Positions 8,811-17,054 of a stretch of DNA of 64,000 nt are shown here, piece by piece. A program made the translations under genes and the position numbers. The notes beneath the pieces are model-generated. The model made no database searches and was not told the origin of the DNA. It saw only the letters and a program-made list of their open reading frames with translations. Each line of letters starts with the position of its first letter. Positions within the stretch are counted from its first letter, which is position 1. This DNA comes from Roseateles amylovorans (GTDB taxonomy: Bacteria > Pseudomonadota > Gammaproteobacteria > Burkholderiales > Burkholderiaceae_C): positions 3,038,001 to 3,102,000 of the forward strand of contig NZ_CP104562.2 in NCBI RefSeq assembly GCF_025398155.2. Reading direction: 5' to 3'.

Positions 8811-10071
8811 GACCCTGATGACCGCCCCGGCCCATGGTGCCCAGGGCAAGGGCACGCCGACCGAAACCCGTGCGGCGCCGTCCCCCAAGCCGCCCGGATC
8901 GGGCCACGGCGCCAACGGCGTGGCCCACTTCCTCAAGCGCCACCTGCGCGACTACGGCATGTTGCTGACGCTGGTCGGCATCATGCTGCTGTTCCAGGTG
9001 CTCACCGACGGCACCTTGCTGCAGCCGCTGAACCTGACCAACCTGGTGCTGCAGAACAGCTACATCGTCATCATGGCGCTGGGCATGCTGCTGGTGATCG
9101 TGGCGGGGCACATCGACCTGTCGGTGGGCTCGGTCTGCGGCTTCATCGGCGCACTCGCGGCGGTGCTGATGGTCAACTACAACTGGCCCGCGCTGCCCGC
9201 CGGGCTGGTGTGCTTGCTGGTGGGCGCGGTGATTGGTGGCGCACAAGGCTGGTTCGTCGCCTACCTGGGCATTCCCTCGTTCATCGTCACGCTGGCCGGC
9301 ATGCTGGTGTTCAAGGGCCTGGCGTTGGCGCTGCTGCAGGGCCAGTCGCTCGGCCCGTTCCCGGACGCCTTCCAGGCCCTGAGCGCCGGCTTCCTGCCGG
9401 AGCTGTTCGGCCAGGAGGATCCGCGTCCGACCACGCTCGGCCTGGGCGTGCTGCTGGCGGTGACGGCGGTGATCGTGTCCTGGCGCCATCGCAATGCCTG
9501 CATCCGTCACGGCATGGAGACGGAACCCTCGCCGGTCTTCATCGCCCGTCAGGCCATCATTGTGGTGGCGGTGCTGGCCATGAGCTGGCTGATGGCGTCC
9601 TACAAGGGCCTGCCGACGGTGATGGTGGTCATGGTCGCCCTGACGCTGGCCTACGACTTCATTGCGGGGCGGACCACCTTGGGACGCCGCGTCTATGCGG
9701 TCGGCGGCAACGAAAAGGCGGCGCGGCTGTCGGGCGTGCGGACGCAGCGGATTGCGTTCCTCACCTTCGTGAACATGGGAGCCCTGGCCGCGCTGGCGGG
9801 ACTGGTGTTCGCGGCGCGCCTGAACACGGCCACGCCGAAGGCGGGTTTGGGCTTTGAGCTGGACGTGATCGCGGCCTGCTTTGTCGGCGGCGCCTCGGCC
9901 TCCGGCGGTGTGGGCAAGATCATGGGCGCGGTGATCGGCGCCTTTGTGATGGGCGTAATGAACAACGGCATGTCCATCCTCGGCATCGGCATCGATTACC
10001 AGCAGGTGATCAAGGGGCTGGTGCTGCTGGCGGCGGTGTTCGTGGATGTCTACAACAAGCGCAAGGGATGA
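8803..10071 (+). CDS. mmsB: Multiple-monosaccharide ABC transporter permease
   Basis: Inner-membrane permease of the ChvE/MmsA importer (MmsB/GguB type; BPD_transp_2 family, related to RbsC/XylH). ATG 8803 lies inside the end of mmsA and has AAGGAGA upstream; the protein is 422 aa. About ten hydrophobic segments are visible, starting with YGMLLTLVGIMLLFQVL near residue 50. Family marks include IVIMALGMLLVIVAGHIDLSVGSV, the EAA-like block GGNEKAARLSGV and the final KGLVLLAAVFVDV. The length of about 420 aa is normal for the MmsB/XylH group. A hydrophilic stretch in mid-protein (SWRHRNACIRHGMETEPS) is also typical of this group. No downstream gguC homologue is present. Confidence 0.92.
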   Translation: MPETLMTAPAHGAQGKGTPTETRAAPSPKPPGSGHGANGVAHFLKRHLRDYGMLLTLVGIMLLFQVLTDGTLLQPLNLTNLVLQNSYIVIMALGMLLVIVAGHIDLSVGSVCGFIGALAAVLMVNYNWPALPAGLVCLLVGAVIGGAQGWFVAYLGIPSFIVTLAGMLVFKGLALALLQGQSLGPFPDAFQALSAGFLPELFGQEDPRPTTLGLGVLLAVTAVIVSWRHRNACIRHGMETEPSPVFIARQAIIVVAVLAMSWLMASYKGLPTVMVVMVALTLAYDFIAGRTTLGRRVYAVGGNEKAARLSGVRTQRIAFLTFVNMGALAALAGLVFAARLNTATPKAGLGFELDVIAACFVGGASASGGVGKIMGAVIGAFVMGVMNNGMSILGIGIDYQQVIKGLVLLAAVFVDVYNKRKG

Positions 10072-10154
10072 GCGCGTCGAGCGTTCCGAGGATGATCGTC
10101 GATGCCGCGCCTGATGGCTCGTAGGAGCGCGGGTCTCGGCGAGCGATACTCGCG

Positions 10155-10203
10155 GGATGGGCGATGACGACGGTCGACTTCGACCGGCAAGAGCAGCCCA
10201 TCC
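10155..10203. repeat. Nested inverted repeat downstream of mmsB
   Basis: An outer pair GGATGGGC (10155-10162) / GCCCATCC (10196-10203) encloses a perfect inner pair CGGTCGA (10171-10177) / TCGACCG (10180-10186) with a 2-nt centre. It begins 84 nt after the mmsB stop and ends 58 nt before the SH3b gene. No T-run follows, so it is not a clear rho-independent terminator. It may be an mRNA structure or, for the inner 16-bp palindrome, an operator. Confidence 0.45.
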
Positions 10204-10260
10204 TGCGGAATCTTGGCCGATGCTTTCGATCTTTCCCTCATCACTTCAGCCGTTTCCACC

Positions 10261-10950
10261 ATGGCTTGGTTGATGGCCTCTGCGCACCGACAGGTTGTGC
10301 ATGCGGTGGTGCTGGGAACGGCATTGACGGCCCTGGCACCTGCGGACGCACGCGCTGATGAATCAAAGAGCTGCTCATTCGGCGCATTCATTGAAGAGCG
10401 TGACCCTGCGGGCGTGAACGTCCGGTCAGCGCCAAGCAGCACCGCGACGATTCTTGGCACGCTGCCGCCGACCTGGTTCAGCAAGACCGACAGCCTGCAA
10501 GAGCGGGTGGAAGTCGACGTGATCAGCAGCAGGCAGGGATGGTTTCAGATTCGAAAGGCCGTCGACTTCAGTGGCCTGTCGGCTCGTAAGCCGCGTCCGA
10601 CGTATGCCGAGGAGGGCTGGATTAGCGGCAACAAGATGCTGGTCAAATCCCAGGCCAGCGTGGGGCGTTCGGCGCCCCGCAGCGATTCATCGGTACTGAT
10701 GCAGGTGGGAGAGGGCGAGACCCTCGACAGCGATGCGCTGATGGACGCCAGCCGGCCGGTAGACTGCTCCGGTCACTGGGTACGGCTGGAGTTTCGAGAA
10801 AACGCGATTCCCAAAGACCTTCGTGCCACGATGCGAATTCACCCTCAGGCCAGACAGGGCGTCAAGCCGGGCCGATTCAGAGTCTGGGTGAATCGAATCT
10901 GCGACATCCAGGAGACGACCTGTGATGGATGGCCCCAGCAGGACGAGTGA
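10261..10950 (+). CDS. Exported SH3b-like protein of unknown function
   Basis: A 229-aa protein with a signal peptide from ATG 10261 (hydrophobic VVHAVVLGTALTALA, then ADARADE). A TTG at 10213 and an ATG at 10273 are alternative starts and no site is strong. The mature part begins with a bacterial SH3 signature (GVNVRSAPSSTATILGTLP ... GWFQIRKA ... EEGWISGNKM, about residues 35-125). A second, weaker copy follows (SVGRSAPRSDSSVLMQVGEGE ... GHWVRLEF ... CDGWPQ). SH3b domains usually bind cell-wall peptides or act as adaptors in the periplasm; which applies is not readable. Four cysteines in the mature part could form disulfides. It follows the sugar importer on the same strand but is separated by a structured gap, so it is probably a separate unit. 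Confidence 0.65.
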   Translation: MAWLMASAHRQVVHAVVLGTALTALAPADARADESKSCSFGAFIEERDPAGVNVRSAPSSTATILGTLPPTWFSKTDSLQERVEVDVISSRQGWFQIRKAVDFSGLSARKPRPTYAEEGWISGNKMLVKSQASVGRSAPRSDSSVLMQVGEGETLDSDALMDASRPVDCSGHWVRLEFRENAIPKDLRATMRIHPQARQGVKPGRFRVWVNRICDIQETTCDGWPQQDE

Positions 10951-11098
10951 AGTCCTTTGATCGCGCGGCAAAGCCGCTGATGTCTTGATCGCGCATCCGC
11001 TTCATTTGCATCCGTAGATCCGGACACGGGTGCTGCAGGATCGTGCCATCCAGATTCCCTCACAATCGATCCATTGATTTGGCGTTTGGACGGTGTGA

Positions 11099-12121
11099 AT
11101 GGACCTTGAATCTCGCAATTGGACCTGGACCGTCCTGGCCACGAACGCCGACCACTTCTCCGATTTCTCTCCGTATGTCCCGTCCATCAACGATGAAGGG
11201 CGGGTCGCGTTCCAGGCTGCGCTGGAGGCAGGCGGCACCGGGGTGTTCGTGAGCAATGGACGCGACGTCATGGCTGTCGCGCTGAGTACCGATCCAGGCA
11301 GCCCGGTTGAACGCTTCGCCAGCCATCCGGACCTGGATGCCCGCGCGTCGCTGTCGATCTACGCGACCCTGCAGGGCGGCGAGGCGGCGCTGGTGCTGAT
11401 CGACGCGGAGCGAGGTTTGCAAGCCATTCGTCCGTTAGCGCCGGCTGAGTCCATCGGCCCGCTCGGCCCCACGATGAACGACCGCCAGGAGGTGGCGGTG
11501 CGAGCGGTCGGTCGCTCCGGCCAGGCCTTCACCCAGATTTGGCGCAGAGACACCTGGGAGACGATCGCCGCAGCCGGCGGATCCATCGCCGGATTCGAAG
11601 GGTTGCCGGTCATCAATCAGCGCGGAGCGATCGTCTACCGCGCCAATCTGACCGATGGGCAACAGGGCCTCTTCTTGCAGCACGACGGCGAGCCTCGCCG
11701 GATCGCGGCGACGGGTCCGGCGTTCAGTGAGCTGGGCCGTTTTCCCATCCTCAACGATCTTGGCCAGGTGGCGTTCGCCGCGAGACAGGCATCGGGCGGC
11801 TGGGGCATCTATTTGCAGGACCACGATGAACGGCACTGCCTGGTCAACGCCGGCTCACAGTTCGAGAGCCTGCGCGGCGTTCTGATCAACAACGCCGGGT
11901 TGGTGGCGTTCTATGGCACGCCCGTGGGCGGCCAGCTTGGCATCTATGCCGGCAGCGACGAGCCGCAGCGCCTGCTGGGGCGCGGTGACTCGCTCTTCGG
12001 GGCGACAGTGACGGACTTCGCCTTGAATCCCGTCTCGGTCAATGAGCACGGACAGTTGGCCGTCCGAGTCGCGCTCAATGACGGGCGCCAATTCATCTTG
12101 AGGGGCGACCGCGCCGACTGA
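11099..12121 (+). CDS. NxxGxxAF-repeat protein, no signal peptide
   Basis: A 340-aa protein made of six copies of a short repeat of the NxxGxxAF type (SINDEGRVAFQA, TMNDRQEVAVRA, INQRGAIVYRA, LNDLGQVAFAA, INNAGLVAFYG, VNEHGQLAVRV). Each is followed about 15 residues later by a GVFV/GLFL/GIYL strand, the look of a beta-propeller. Function of this repeat family is unknown. Members are, as I recall, usually exported, but the ATG at 11099 is directly preceded by an in-frame TGA and the protein starts without a hydrophobic segment, so it is either cytoplasmic or has lost its 5' end. The ribosome-binding site is weak (GGACGGTG). Neighbours give no clue. Confidence 0.6.
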   Translation: MDLESRNWTWTVLATNADHFSDFSPYVPSINDEGRVAFQAALEAGGTGVFVSNGRDVMAVALSTDPGSPVERFASHPDLDARASLSIYATLQGGEAALVLIDAERGLQAIRPLAPAESIGPLGPTMNDRQEVAVRAVGRSGQAFTQIWRRDTWETIAAAGGSIAGFEGLPVINQRGAIVYRANLTDGQQGLFLQHDGEPRRIAATGPAFSELGRFPILNDLGQVAFAARQASGGWGIYLQDHDERHCLVNAGSQFESLRGVLINNAGLVAFYGTPVGGQLGIYAGSDEPQRLLGRGDSLFGATVTDFALNPVSVNEHGQLAVRVALNDGRQFILRGDRAD

Positions 12122-12150
12122 GCGAACCTCAGGCGGGCGTCAGTCGCCCG

Positions 12151-13287
12151 TCAGTCCTGCGACGGATGCCGCTCCGTTCGCCCATCCGCATGTCGCGCAA
12201 AGCGGCCGTCTTCCTCTCCATGCACCGGGGCGGTGTCCGGCCAGGGCCAGCCGCCGAACTCGGTGCGGCGGTAGTCCTCGAACGCCTGGCGAAGCTCCTG
12301 CTCGGTGTTCATGACAAACGGCCCGTACTGCGCCACCGGCTCGCCGATCGGACGACCTTGCAGCATCAGCAGCTCCCCAGGCTCATCCCCGTTGACCAAT
12401 TCCACGGTCGCGCCTGCGCGGACCTCGATCGATGAACTCACCGGCACCGACTGACCATCGACGCGGATGCGGCTGCCAGCAAAGAAGTAGAGCTTGCGGC
12501 GTGTGCCGTCGCCCAGGGCCGGCGGCAGCACCCATCGTGCGCCGGGCGCCATCCGCAGCGTCCACATCGCCAGGTCCGAGTGCAGGCGCGAGGCCCATGA
12601 GTCCGGCGGCGGCGCGAGCGGCTTCGCCACGCCGCCGTGCAGGGAGTCTGGAGCGCTGCCGTGGCCGTTGCTGGAGTCCGGGACGGGCAGGGCGCCGGCA
12701 ATGATCACCACCTCGGTGGCGTGGCCCGCGTCATCGAGGAACGTCTGCCGAGGAATGTCCTGCGACCAGAACATGGTGAAGTGCGGCTCGACCATCTTGC
12801 TGTCGGCCGGCAGGTTGAGCCAGATCTGGAACAGCTCCAGCGCATTGGGCTGATCGGTGCGCAGCAGCGGGAACATTTCCGCATGGACGATGCCTTTGCC
12901 GGCTGTGAGCCATTGCACGTCGCCGCCACCGAAGCGGGCGCCGGCGCCCAGCGAATCGGAATGGTCGATGCGACCCTTACGCACGATCGTGACCGTCTCG
13001 AAGCCGCGGTGGGGATGGGCCGGGAAGCCCGGCACCTGCTGCCCGTGGTACATGCTCCAGCCGTTCTTGCCGGAGAAGTCCGACCCGATCTGCCGGCCCG
13101 CCAGCAGGGCCGGATCCGGACCGTACCGCCCGTTCCCCGGCGGGTAGGCATCGTCATGGTGGACGCAGAACAGGAACGGATCCAGTGTTTCCCAGGGCAT
13201 GCCCAGCGGCGCGACGGAGACGATGGAGGAAGCGGCAGAGGCCGGATCGGCGCGGTGGGCGGGGTGGTCTTGATCGTGGTTGGTCAT
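12151..13287 (-). CDS. Pirin family protein
   Basis: A 378-aa double-cupin protein of the pirin family, enzymes or regulators with a mononuclear metal; some members oxidise quercetin. ATG 13287 is preceded by GGGAACC. The N-terminal cupin contains the family block PHRGFETVTIVRKGRIDHSDSLG, whose histidines and later glutamate bind the metal, and WLTAGKGIVHAEMFP follows. The second cupin (about residues 230-320) is less conserved. A short insertion around residues 205-225 (SSNGHGSAPDSLHGG) and a polar C-terminal tail make it longer than the usual 290-320 aa. It is convergent with the NxxGxxAF gene. The 430-nt gap upstream separates it from the divergent YihY gene. Confidence 0.87.
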   Translation of the reverse strand: MTNHDQDHPAHRADPASAASSIVSVAPLGMPWETLDPFLFCVHHDDAYPPGNGRYGPDPALLAGRQIGSDFSGKNGWSMYHGQQVPGFPAHPHRGFETVTIVRKGRIDHSDSLGAGARFGGGDVQWLTAGKGIVHAEMFPLLRTDQPNALELFQIWLNLPADSKMVEPHFTMFWSQDIPRQTFLDDAGHATEVVIIAGALPVPDSSNGHGSAPDSLHGGVAKPLAPPPDSWASRLHSDLAMWTLRMAPGARWVLPPALGDGTRRKLYFFAGSRIRVDGQSVPVSSSIEVRAGATVELVNGDEPGELLMLQGRPIGEPVAQYGPFVMNTEQELRQAFEDYRRTEFGGWPWPDTAPVHGEEDGRFARHADGRTERHPSQD

Positions 13288-13717
13288 GAGGGTTCCCAAA
13301 TTTGGCCTCACCCTAGCGCAATCCGGACGTCCTCGCGCAAGCTCGACTTTTCGGACGCTTTTGCCGCCGGGATCGCTCGACTCGATTCGACGCCATCCGA
13401 CGCCACCTGACGCCACCTGACGCCACCTGACGGCACTCGGGCGCGCTGTTTGCTGAGACCGCCACGCCGCCTCCGCCGTGTCCGCCCGATCGCGTCGTCA
13501 TTCCCGTCGTTCGCGCCGGTCGGGTCACGCCGGACCTCCTCAGCAGCGCCAACCCAGGTCTGTCCGTGAACCTCGCCGTCCCTTTGCTGTGGTGCCTCGC
13601 ACCGGGCGCACCGCCCAGGCCCGCCTTGACTGCCTTATCGGAGAGGCCAGATCTGGAGAGGTCCGATCTGGTCGGTCTGGCCGCTCTAGAGAATCCGGCG
13701 GATTCGGCGGGGCGGCC
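13288..13717. other. Intergenic region between pirin and YihY genes
   Basis: No gene is supported. The pirin-proximal part holds a 10-bp tandem repeat (see 13391-13430). The part near the YihY gene (about 13640-13690) has repeated TCTGG/GGTC words (AGATCTGGAGAGGTCCGATC). Both divergent promoters should lie here but I see no clear -35/-10 elements. Confidence 0.4.
13391..13430. repeat. 10-bp tandem repeat
   Basis: Three identical copies of CGCCACCTGA (13401-13430) are preceded by one variant copy CGCCATCCGA (13391-13400), in a non-coding gap. The period is one helical turn, so any protein-binding words would lie on one DNA face. It may equally be simple slippage repeat. Confidence 0.8.
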
Positions 13718-14749
13718 ATGTCGCGCCTGAAAGACCGCTTCCAGCGCCTCCAGCGGTCGGTCATGCGCCTGCCGGTGATCGGCGTACTGCTGCAGGCCAT
13801 CCGCAACTATGTGCTGCACCAGAGCGCCAACCAGGCCGGCAGCATGGCGTTCTCGTCGGTCCTGTCGATGTTTCCGCTGCTGTTGCTGCTGTCCGCCGGC
13901 GCGGCTTACATCGGCTCGCCCGGGGATGCTGCCGCACTGGCCACCCGTGCCGTGGAGTACGCGCCGCCGCTGGTGCGCAGCGCCTTGCAGCCGGTGGTCA
14001 ACCAGGTGCTGGCGCAGCGCAGTCAGGCGCTGCTGGCCATCGGGCTGTTCGTGACGCTGTGGACCGCCTCGTCCGGCATGCAGGCGGTGCGCACCGCCTT
14101 GAACCGGTCCTACGGCATCCAGCGCGGCCTGCCTTTCTGGAAGGCGCGGCTCAAGGTCACTCTGTTTACCGTGGTGGTGGGCGGCGGGATCCTGCTCATC
14201 TTCAGCTCGGTGATCGTGATGCCGTATGTCTGGGAGGCGCTGGAGCGCAGCGTCGGCGCGGGTCAGGACACCCTGTGGCTGCGTCACAGCGTCCGCTATG
14301 GCGTCGCGCTGCCGGTGCTGGTGCTGCTCTATGCGCTGCTGTATGGCTGGCTGCCCGACACGCCGCAGCGCTTGCGCACCGTGCTGCCGGGTGCGGTGGT
14401 GGGGGCGGTGCTTTGGGTGGCCGCCGCGGCGGTGCTGTCGTACACGCTGCGCAGCGCGGGAAAGCTCGCCCTGCTGTATGGGAGCTTCGCAGGCGTGGTC
14501 GCGACGCTGGTCTTCCTCTACATGAGCGCGACCACGCTGATCTACGGCGCCGAAGTCAACGGTGTGCTGCGGGCGCGTCTGGAGAAGCGACGCCAGGATG
14601 CGTCCGGCGCTCCTGAAAAGGCGGTGAAGGTCGAGGGGGCCGAAAGCGCTGAAAAGACTGAAAAGACGGAGACGGCCGAGAAGGTGGAGACACCGGCGAC
14701 ACCGAAGCCGCCCGGGAAGTCGGAGCAGCCCGTTCAGGGTGAGACCTGA
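13718..14749 (+). CDS. YihY/BrkB family inner-membrane protein
   Basis: A multi-pass membrane protein of the YihY/virulence-factor-BrkB family (once mis-assigned as ribonuclease BN). ATG 13718 gives 343 aa and places the family signature SANQAGSMAFSSVLSMFPLLLLL at residues 35-60, as expected. A second conserved block is LWTASSGMQAVRTALNRSYG. About six hydrophobic segments are visible. The C-terminal 55 residues are low-complexity and charged (KTEKTETAEKVETP, then proline-rich), probably a disordered cytoplasmic tail. Family function is poorly known; links to envelope stress, lipid or sterol export are proposed. It is convergent with the LysR gene, 54 nt apart, with no shared terminator visible. 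Confidence 0.85.
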   Translation: MSRLKDRFQRLQRSVMRLPVIGVLLQAIRNYVLHQSANQAGSMAFSSVLSMFPLLLLLSAGAAYIGSPGDAAALATRAVEYAPPLVRSALQPVVNQVLAQRSQALLAIGLFVTLWTASSGMQAVRTALNRSYGIQRGLPFWKARLKVTLFTVVVGGGILLIFSSVIVMPYVWEALERSVGAGQDTLWLRHSVRYGVALPVLVLLYALLYGWLPDTPQRLRTVLPGAVVGAVLWVAAAAVLSYTLRSAGKLALLYGSFAGVVATLVFLYMSATTLIYGAEVNGVLRARLEKRRQDASGAPEKAVKVEGAESAEKTEKTETAEKVETPATPKPPGKSEQPVQGET

Positions 14750-14803
14750 CCCTGCGCGACCTTGCCGTGCAGCGGGTCCGGGCTGCCGATCAAGACGCTG
14801 GGT

Positions 14804-15721
14804 TCAGCCCGGCGCACCGATCCGCGCCAACGCGCGCAACGCGTCACGGAGCCGGTCGCTGGCGAAGTCCAGGAAGCGACGCGTCTTGAGCGGCAGTTGG
14901 GTCAACGGCGCGTGGACGAAATGCACCGGCACGGGCGCCGACTCCGAAGCGGTGAGCAGCAGCACCAGGCGAGCAGCCTGCACGGCATCGGCCACCTGGT
15001 AATGAAGCAGGCGAACGAAGCCGATGCCGCTCTGTGCGGCGTCCGCCGCGGCCTCTGCACCAGACACTGTCAGCCGGACCTGCCGCCCGAACCGCTCCTG
15101 GCCGACGCCTGCGCCCCGCGTCGCCAGGGTGGGCAAGGGAATGTCCACCGCGACCTCGGGCCAGGGCGCAAGATCCTCGGGCTGATTCACCGGGCCCCAC
15201 TGGGCCAGCAGCGCCGGACTGGCCGCGATCACCGACCGCATCGTGCCGAGACGGGTCGCAATCAGGCCGCTGTCGGGCAGGGTGCCGATCCGCAGCGCCA
15301 GATCGGCCGCGCCGCCCACCAGGTCGACGTGATGATCTGCCAACTGCAGGTCGACCTGGATCCCCTCATGCTGCAGCAGGAACTCCCGCACCAGCGGCAG
15401 CAGGTGAAGGCGTCCGAACGCCCGTGGCGCGCTGATCACCAGTCGCCCGGTGGGCGCCACGAACTCGCCCGCCGCATCCCGCTCCATCTCGTCCACCTGC
15501 ATCAGCACCTGCCGCGCACTGGCGACGTAACGTTGCCCGGCCTCGGTCAGGGTCAGCCGACGGGTGCTGCGAATCAGCAGGTCGGCGCCCAGTTGCTGTT
15601 CCAACTGGCCGATGTGGCGGGTCAGCGTGGCCACCGGAATGCCCCGCAGCCGCGCAGCGGCTGAGAAGCTGCCGGCGTCCAGGGTGTCGAGCAGCAGCGC
15701 CATCGCATCCAGTCTGTCCAT
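14804..15721 (-). CDS. LysR family transcriptional regulator
   Basis: A 305-aa LysR-type regulator. ATG 15721 is chosen because GAGGAGATCG stands directly upstream; an earlier start at 15733 lacks a site. The N-terminal winged helix-turn-helix is clear (MALLLDTLDAGSFSAAARLRG, then VATLTRHIGQLEQQLG, residues 7-50, with LTEAGQRY). The rest is a periplasmic-binding-like effector domain (ISAPRAFGRLHLLPLVREFL, DLALRIG, LLHYQVADAV). The QLEQQLGADLLIRSTRR segment places it in the CrgA/AaeR-like subgroup common in Burkholderiales. It is transcribed divergently from a PNPOx-family flavoprotein, 116 nt apart, so that gene is its most likely target. The effector is unknown. Confidence 0.9.
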   Translation of the reverse strand: MDRLDAMALLLDTLDAGSFSAAARLRGIPVATLTRHIGQLEQQLGADLLIRSTRRLTLTEAGQRYVASARQVLMQVDEMERDAAGEFVAPTGRLVISAPRAFGRLHLLPLVREFLLQHEGIQVDLQLADHHVDLVGGAADLALRIGTLPDSGLIATRLGTMRSVIAASPALLAQWGPVNQPEDLAPWPEVAVDIPLPTLATRGAGVGQERFGRQVRLTVSGAEAAADAAQSGIGFVRLLHYQVADAVQAARLVLLLTASESAPVPVHFVHAPLTQLPLKTRRFLDFASDRLRDALRALARIGAPG

Positions 15722-15837
15722 CGATCTCCTCACTCCGTGCGCAGGTGTTGCTCAAGTTCAGCGGATTGTTCCGTGGGCGCCGCCCCGATATCGTCTCCCT
15801 GACGGCGGACGAATTGTCAGTCGAACTGGAGAGGCCC

Positions 15838-16488
15838 ATGGCTTACGGATTCCTGGATGTGGCGGTCACGCCGGCGGTGAAGGCGGTTCAACAGGCGCAA
15901 GGGGTGGCGCACATGTGGGAGGGCTTTCTCGGCCACCGCGAGTTCGATCGCTTCAGCGACGGCGAGGCCGAGTTCATTGCCGACCGCGACAGCTTCTACC
16001 TTGCCACCACCTCGGAGACGGGTTGGCCTTATGTGCAACACCGGGGCGGCCCCAAGGGCTTCCTGAAGCTGGTGGACGACCGCACCCTGGCGTTTGCCGA
16101 CTATCGGGGCAACTTCCAGTACATCAGCGTCGGCAACCTGGCGGCGAGCGACAAGGCCTGTCTGTTCCTGATGGACTACCGCCACCGCACCCGTCTGAAG
16201 ATCTACGCCCATGCCGAGGCGGTGGCGCTGGACGCCGATCCTGCGCTGACCGCCTTGGTCTTGGACGGCCCCGGCGGGCAGGGCGGCAAGGGCACCAAGG
16301 TGGAACGGATCATCCGGTTGCGCTTGCAGAACTTTGACTGGAACTGCCCGCGCCACATCGTGCCTCGGTTCACCGAGTCCGAAGTGGCCGAGGCGATCCA
16401 GCCCCTGAATGAGCGCTTGGCGGCGTTGGAGGCGGAGAACGCCCGCTTGCGTGCCCAGGTGGAAGGGGTGGCCGGGGCGGCGGGCTGA
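15838..16488 (+). CDS. Pyridoxamine 5'-phosphate oxidase family flavoprotein
   Basis: A 216-aa split-barrel flavin-binding protein. ATG 15838 follows GGAGAGGCCC; an upstream in-frame start at 15745 would overlap the regulatory gap. The motif order (FIADRDSFYLATTSETGWPYVQHRGG, DYRGNFQYISVGNL, CLFLMDYRHRTRLKIYAHAE) is that of PNPOx-like proteins annotated as pyridoxamine phosphate oxidase family, which bind FMN or F420 and reduce small molecules. It lacks the C-terminal region of true PdxH. The last 40 residues form a heptad-rich helix (IQPLNERLAALEAENARLRAQV), a probable coiled coil for dimerisation. It lies opposite the LysR gene, which probably controls it. The substrate is unknown. Confidence 0.82.
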   Translation: MAYGFLDVAVTPAVKAVQQAQGVAHMWEGFLGHREFDRFSDGEAEFIADRDSFYLATTSETGWPYVQHRGGPKGFLKLVDDRTLAFADYRGNFQYISVGNLAASDKACLFLMDYRHRTRLKIYAHAEAVALDADPALTALVLDGPGGQGGKGTKVERIIRLRLQNFDWNCPRHIVPRFTESEVAEAIQPLNERLAALEAENARLRAQVEGVAGAAG

Positions 16489-16575
16489 CGCTCCCGGAGG
16501 TGGGTACCTGACAGGTTCGATGATTTCGAACGTCTGCGTCCGTGGGGCGGTAGGGCGATCGGAACGCCGCTTGGA

Positions 16576-16992
16576 CTACCCAGGGATCGCCTCGAGGTCG
16601 GGCTCGACAAAGGCCGCGCGGGCGCGCTCGGAAAACAACGCGGCGGCCGAGTAGTGGGTGAGCATGACCTGGGTGTCCAGAAGCGGCTGGCTGTGCGCCA
16701 CAAACGCTGAGAACGACGGGCTGCTTCGTCGATTCATGAAGTGCGACACCGCCATGACCCAGGCCCTGGTGAGGGTCTCGTGGTACTTGGCCGCCGGAAT
16801 GCCGTTGGCTTCGAGAAACGAGCGCAGTGCTCGGCGCATCTTGTGTTGCGCCTGCGCCAGATCCCCTTGGCACAGGTACACATAGGCCAGCCGCAAGTGC
16901 GCCAGGTGATCGAACGCGGAGGCGGGCACATCGCCCGCTTCGACTTCACGCTGAAACGCCAGATCGGACTCAGAGGCAGTGGAAGCAAGCAC
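16576..16992 (-). CDS. Small helical protein of unknown function
   Basis: A 138-aa soluble protein that I do not recognise. GTG 16992 is well supported by CCAGGAGAACGTT just upstream. The sequence looks entirely alpha-helical. FDHLAHLRLAYVYLCQGDLAQAQHKMRRALRSF (about residues 27-60) resembles a single TPR-like hairpin with conserved histidines. A second helical block follows (YHETLTRAWVMAVSHFM), then a hydrophobic C-terminal third. The pattern of H..H and the HETLT segment recall proteins annotated as hypothetical in many proteobacteria. It lies 62 nt downstream of the GPH symporter on the same strand and could be read through from that operon, but its own ribosome-binding site and unrelated content suggest an independent gene. 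Confidence 0.6.
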   Translation of the reverse strand: MLASTASESDLAFQREVEAGDVPASAFDHLAHLRLAYVYLCQGDLAQAQHKMRRALRSFLEANGIPAAKYHETLTRAWVMAVSHFMNRRSSPSFSAFVAHSQPLLDTQVMLTHYSAAALFSERARAAFVEPDLEAIPG

Positions 16993-17054
16993 AACGTTCT
17001 CCTGGGAGGGCTGGCGATCAGTTTATCCAGCTCATCCCACCGTTGTGTGCCGTT

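Noticed and set aside
7290..8936. Minus-strand open frame opposite mmsA
   Set aside because: Antisense to an ABC ATPase with full Walker and signature motifs; no supporting features.
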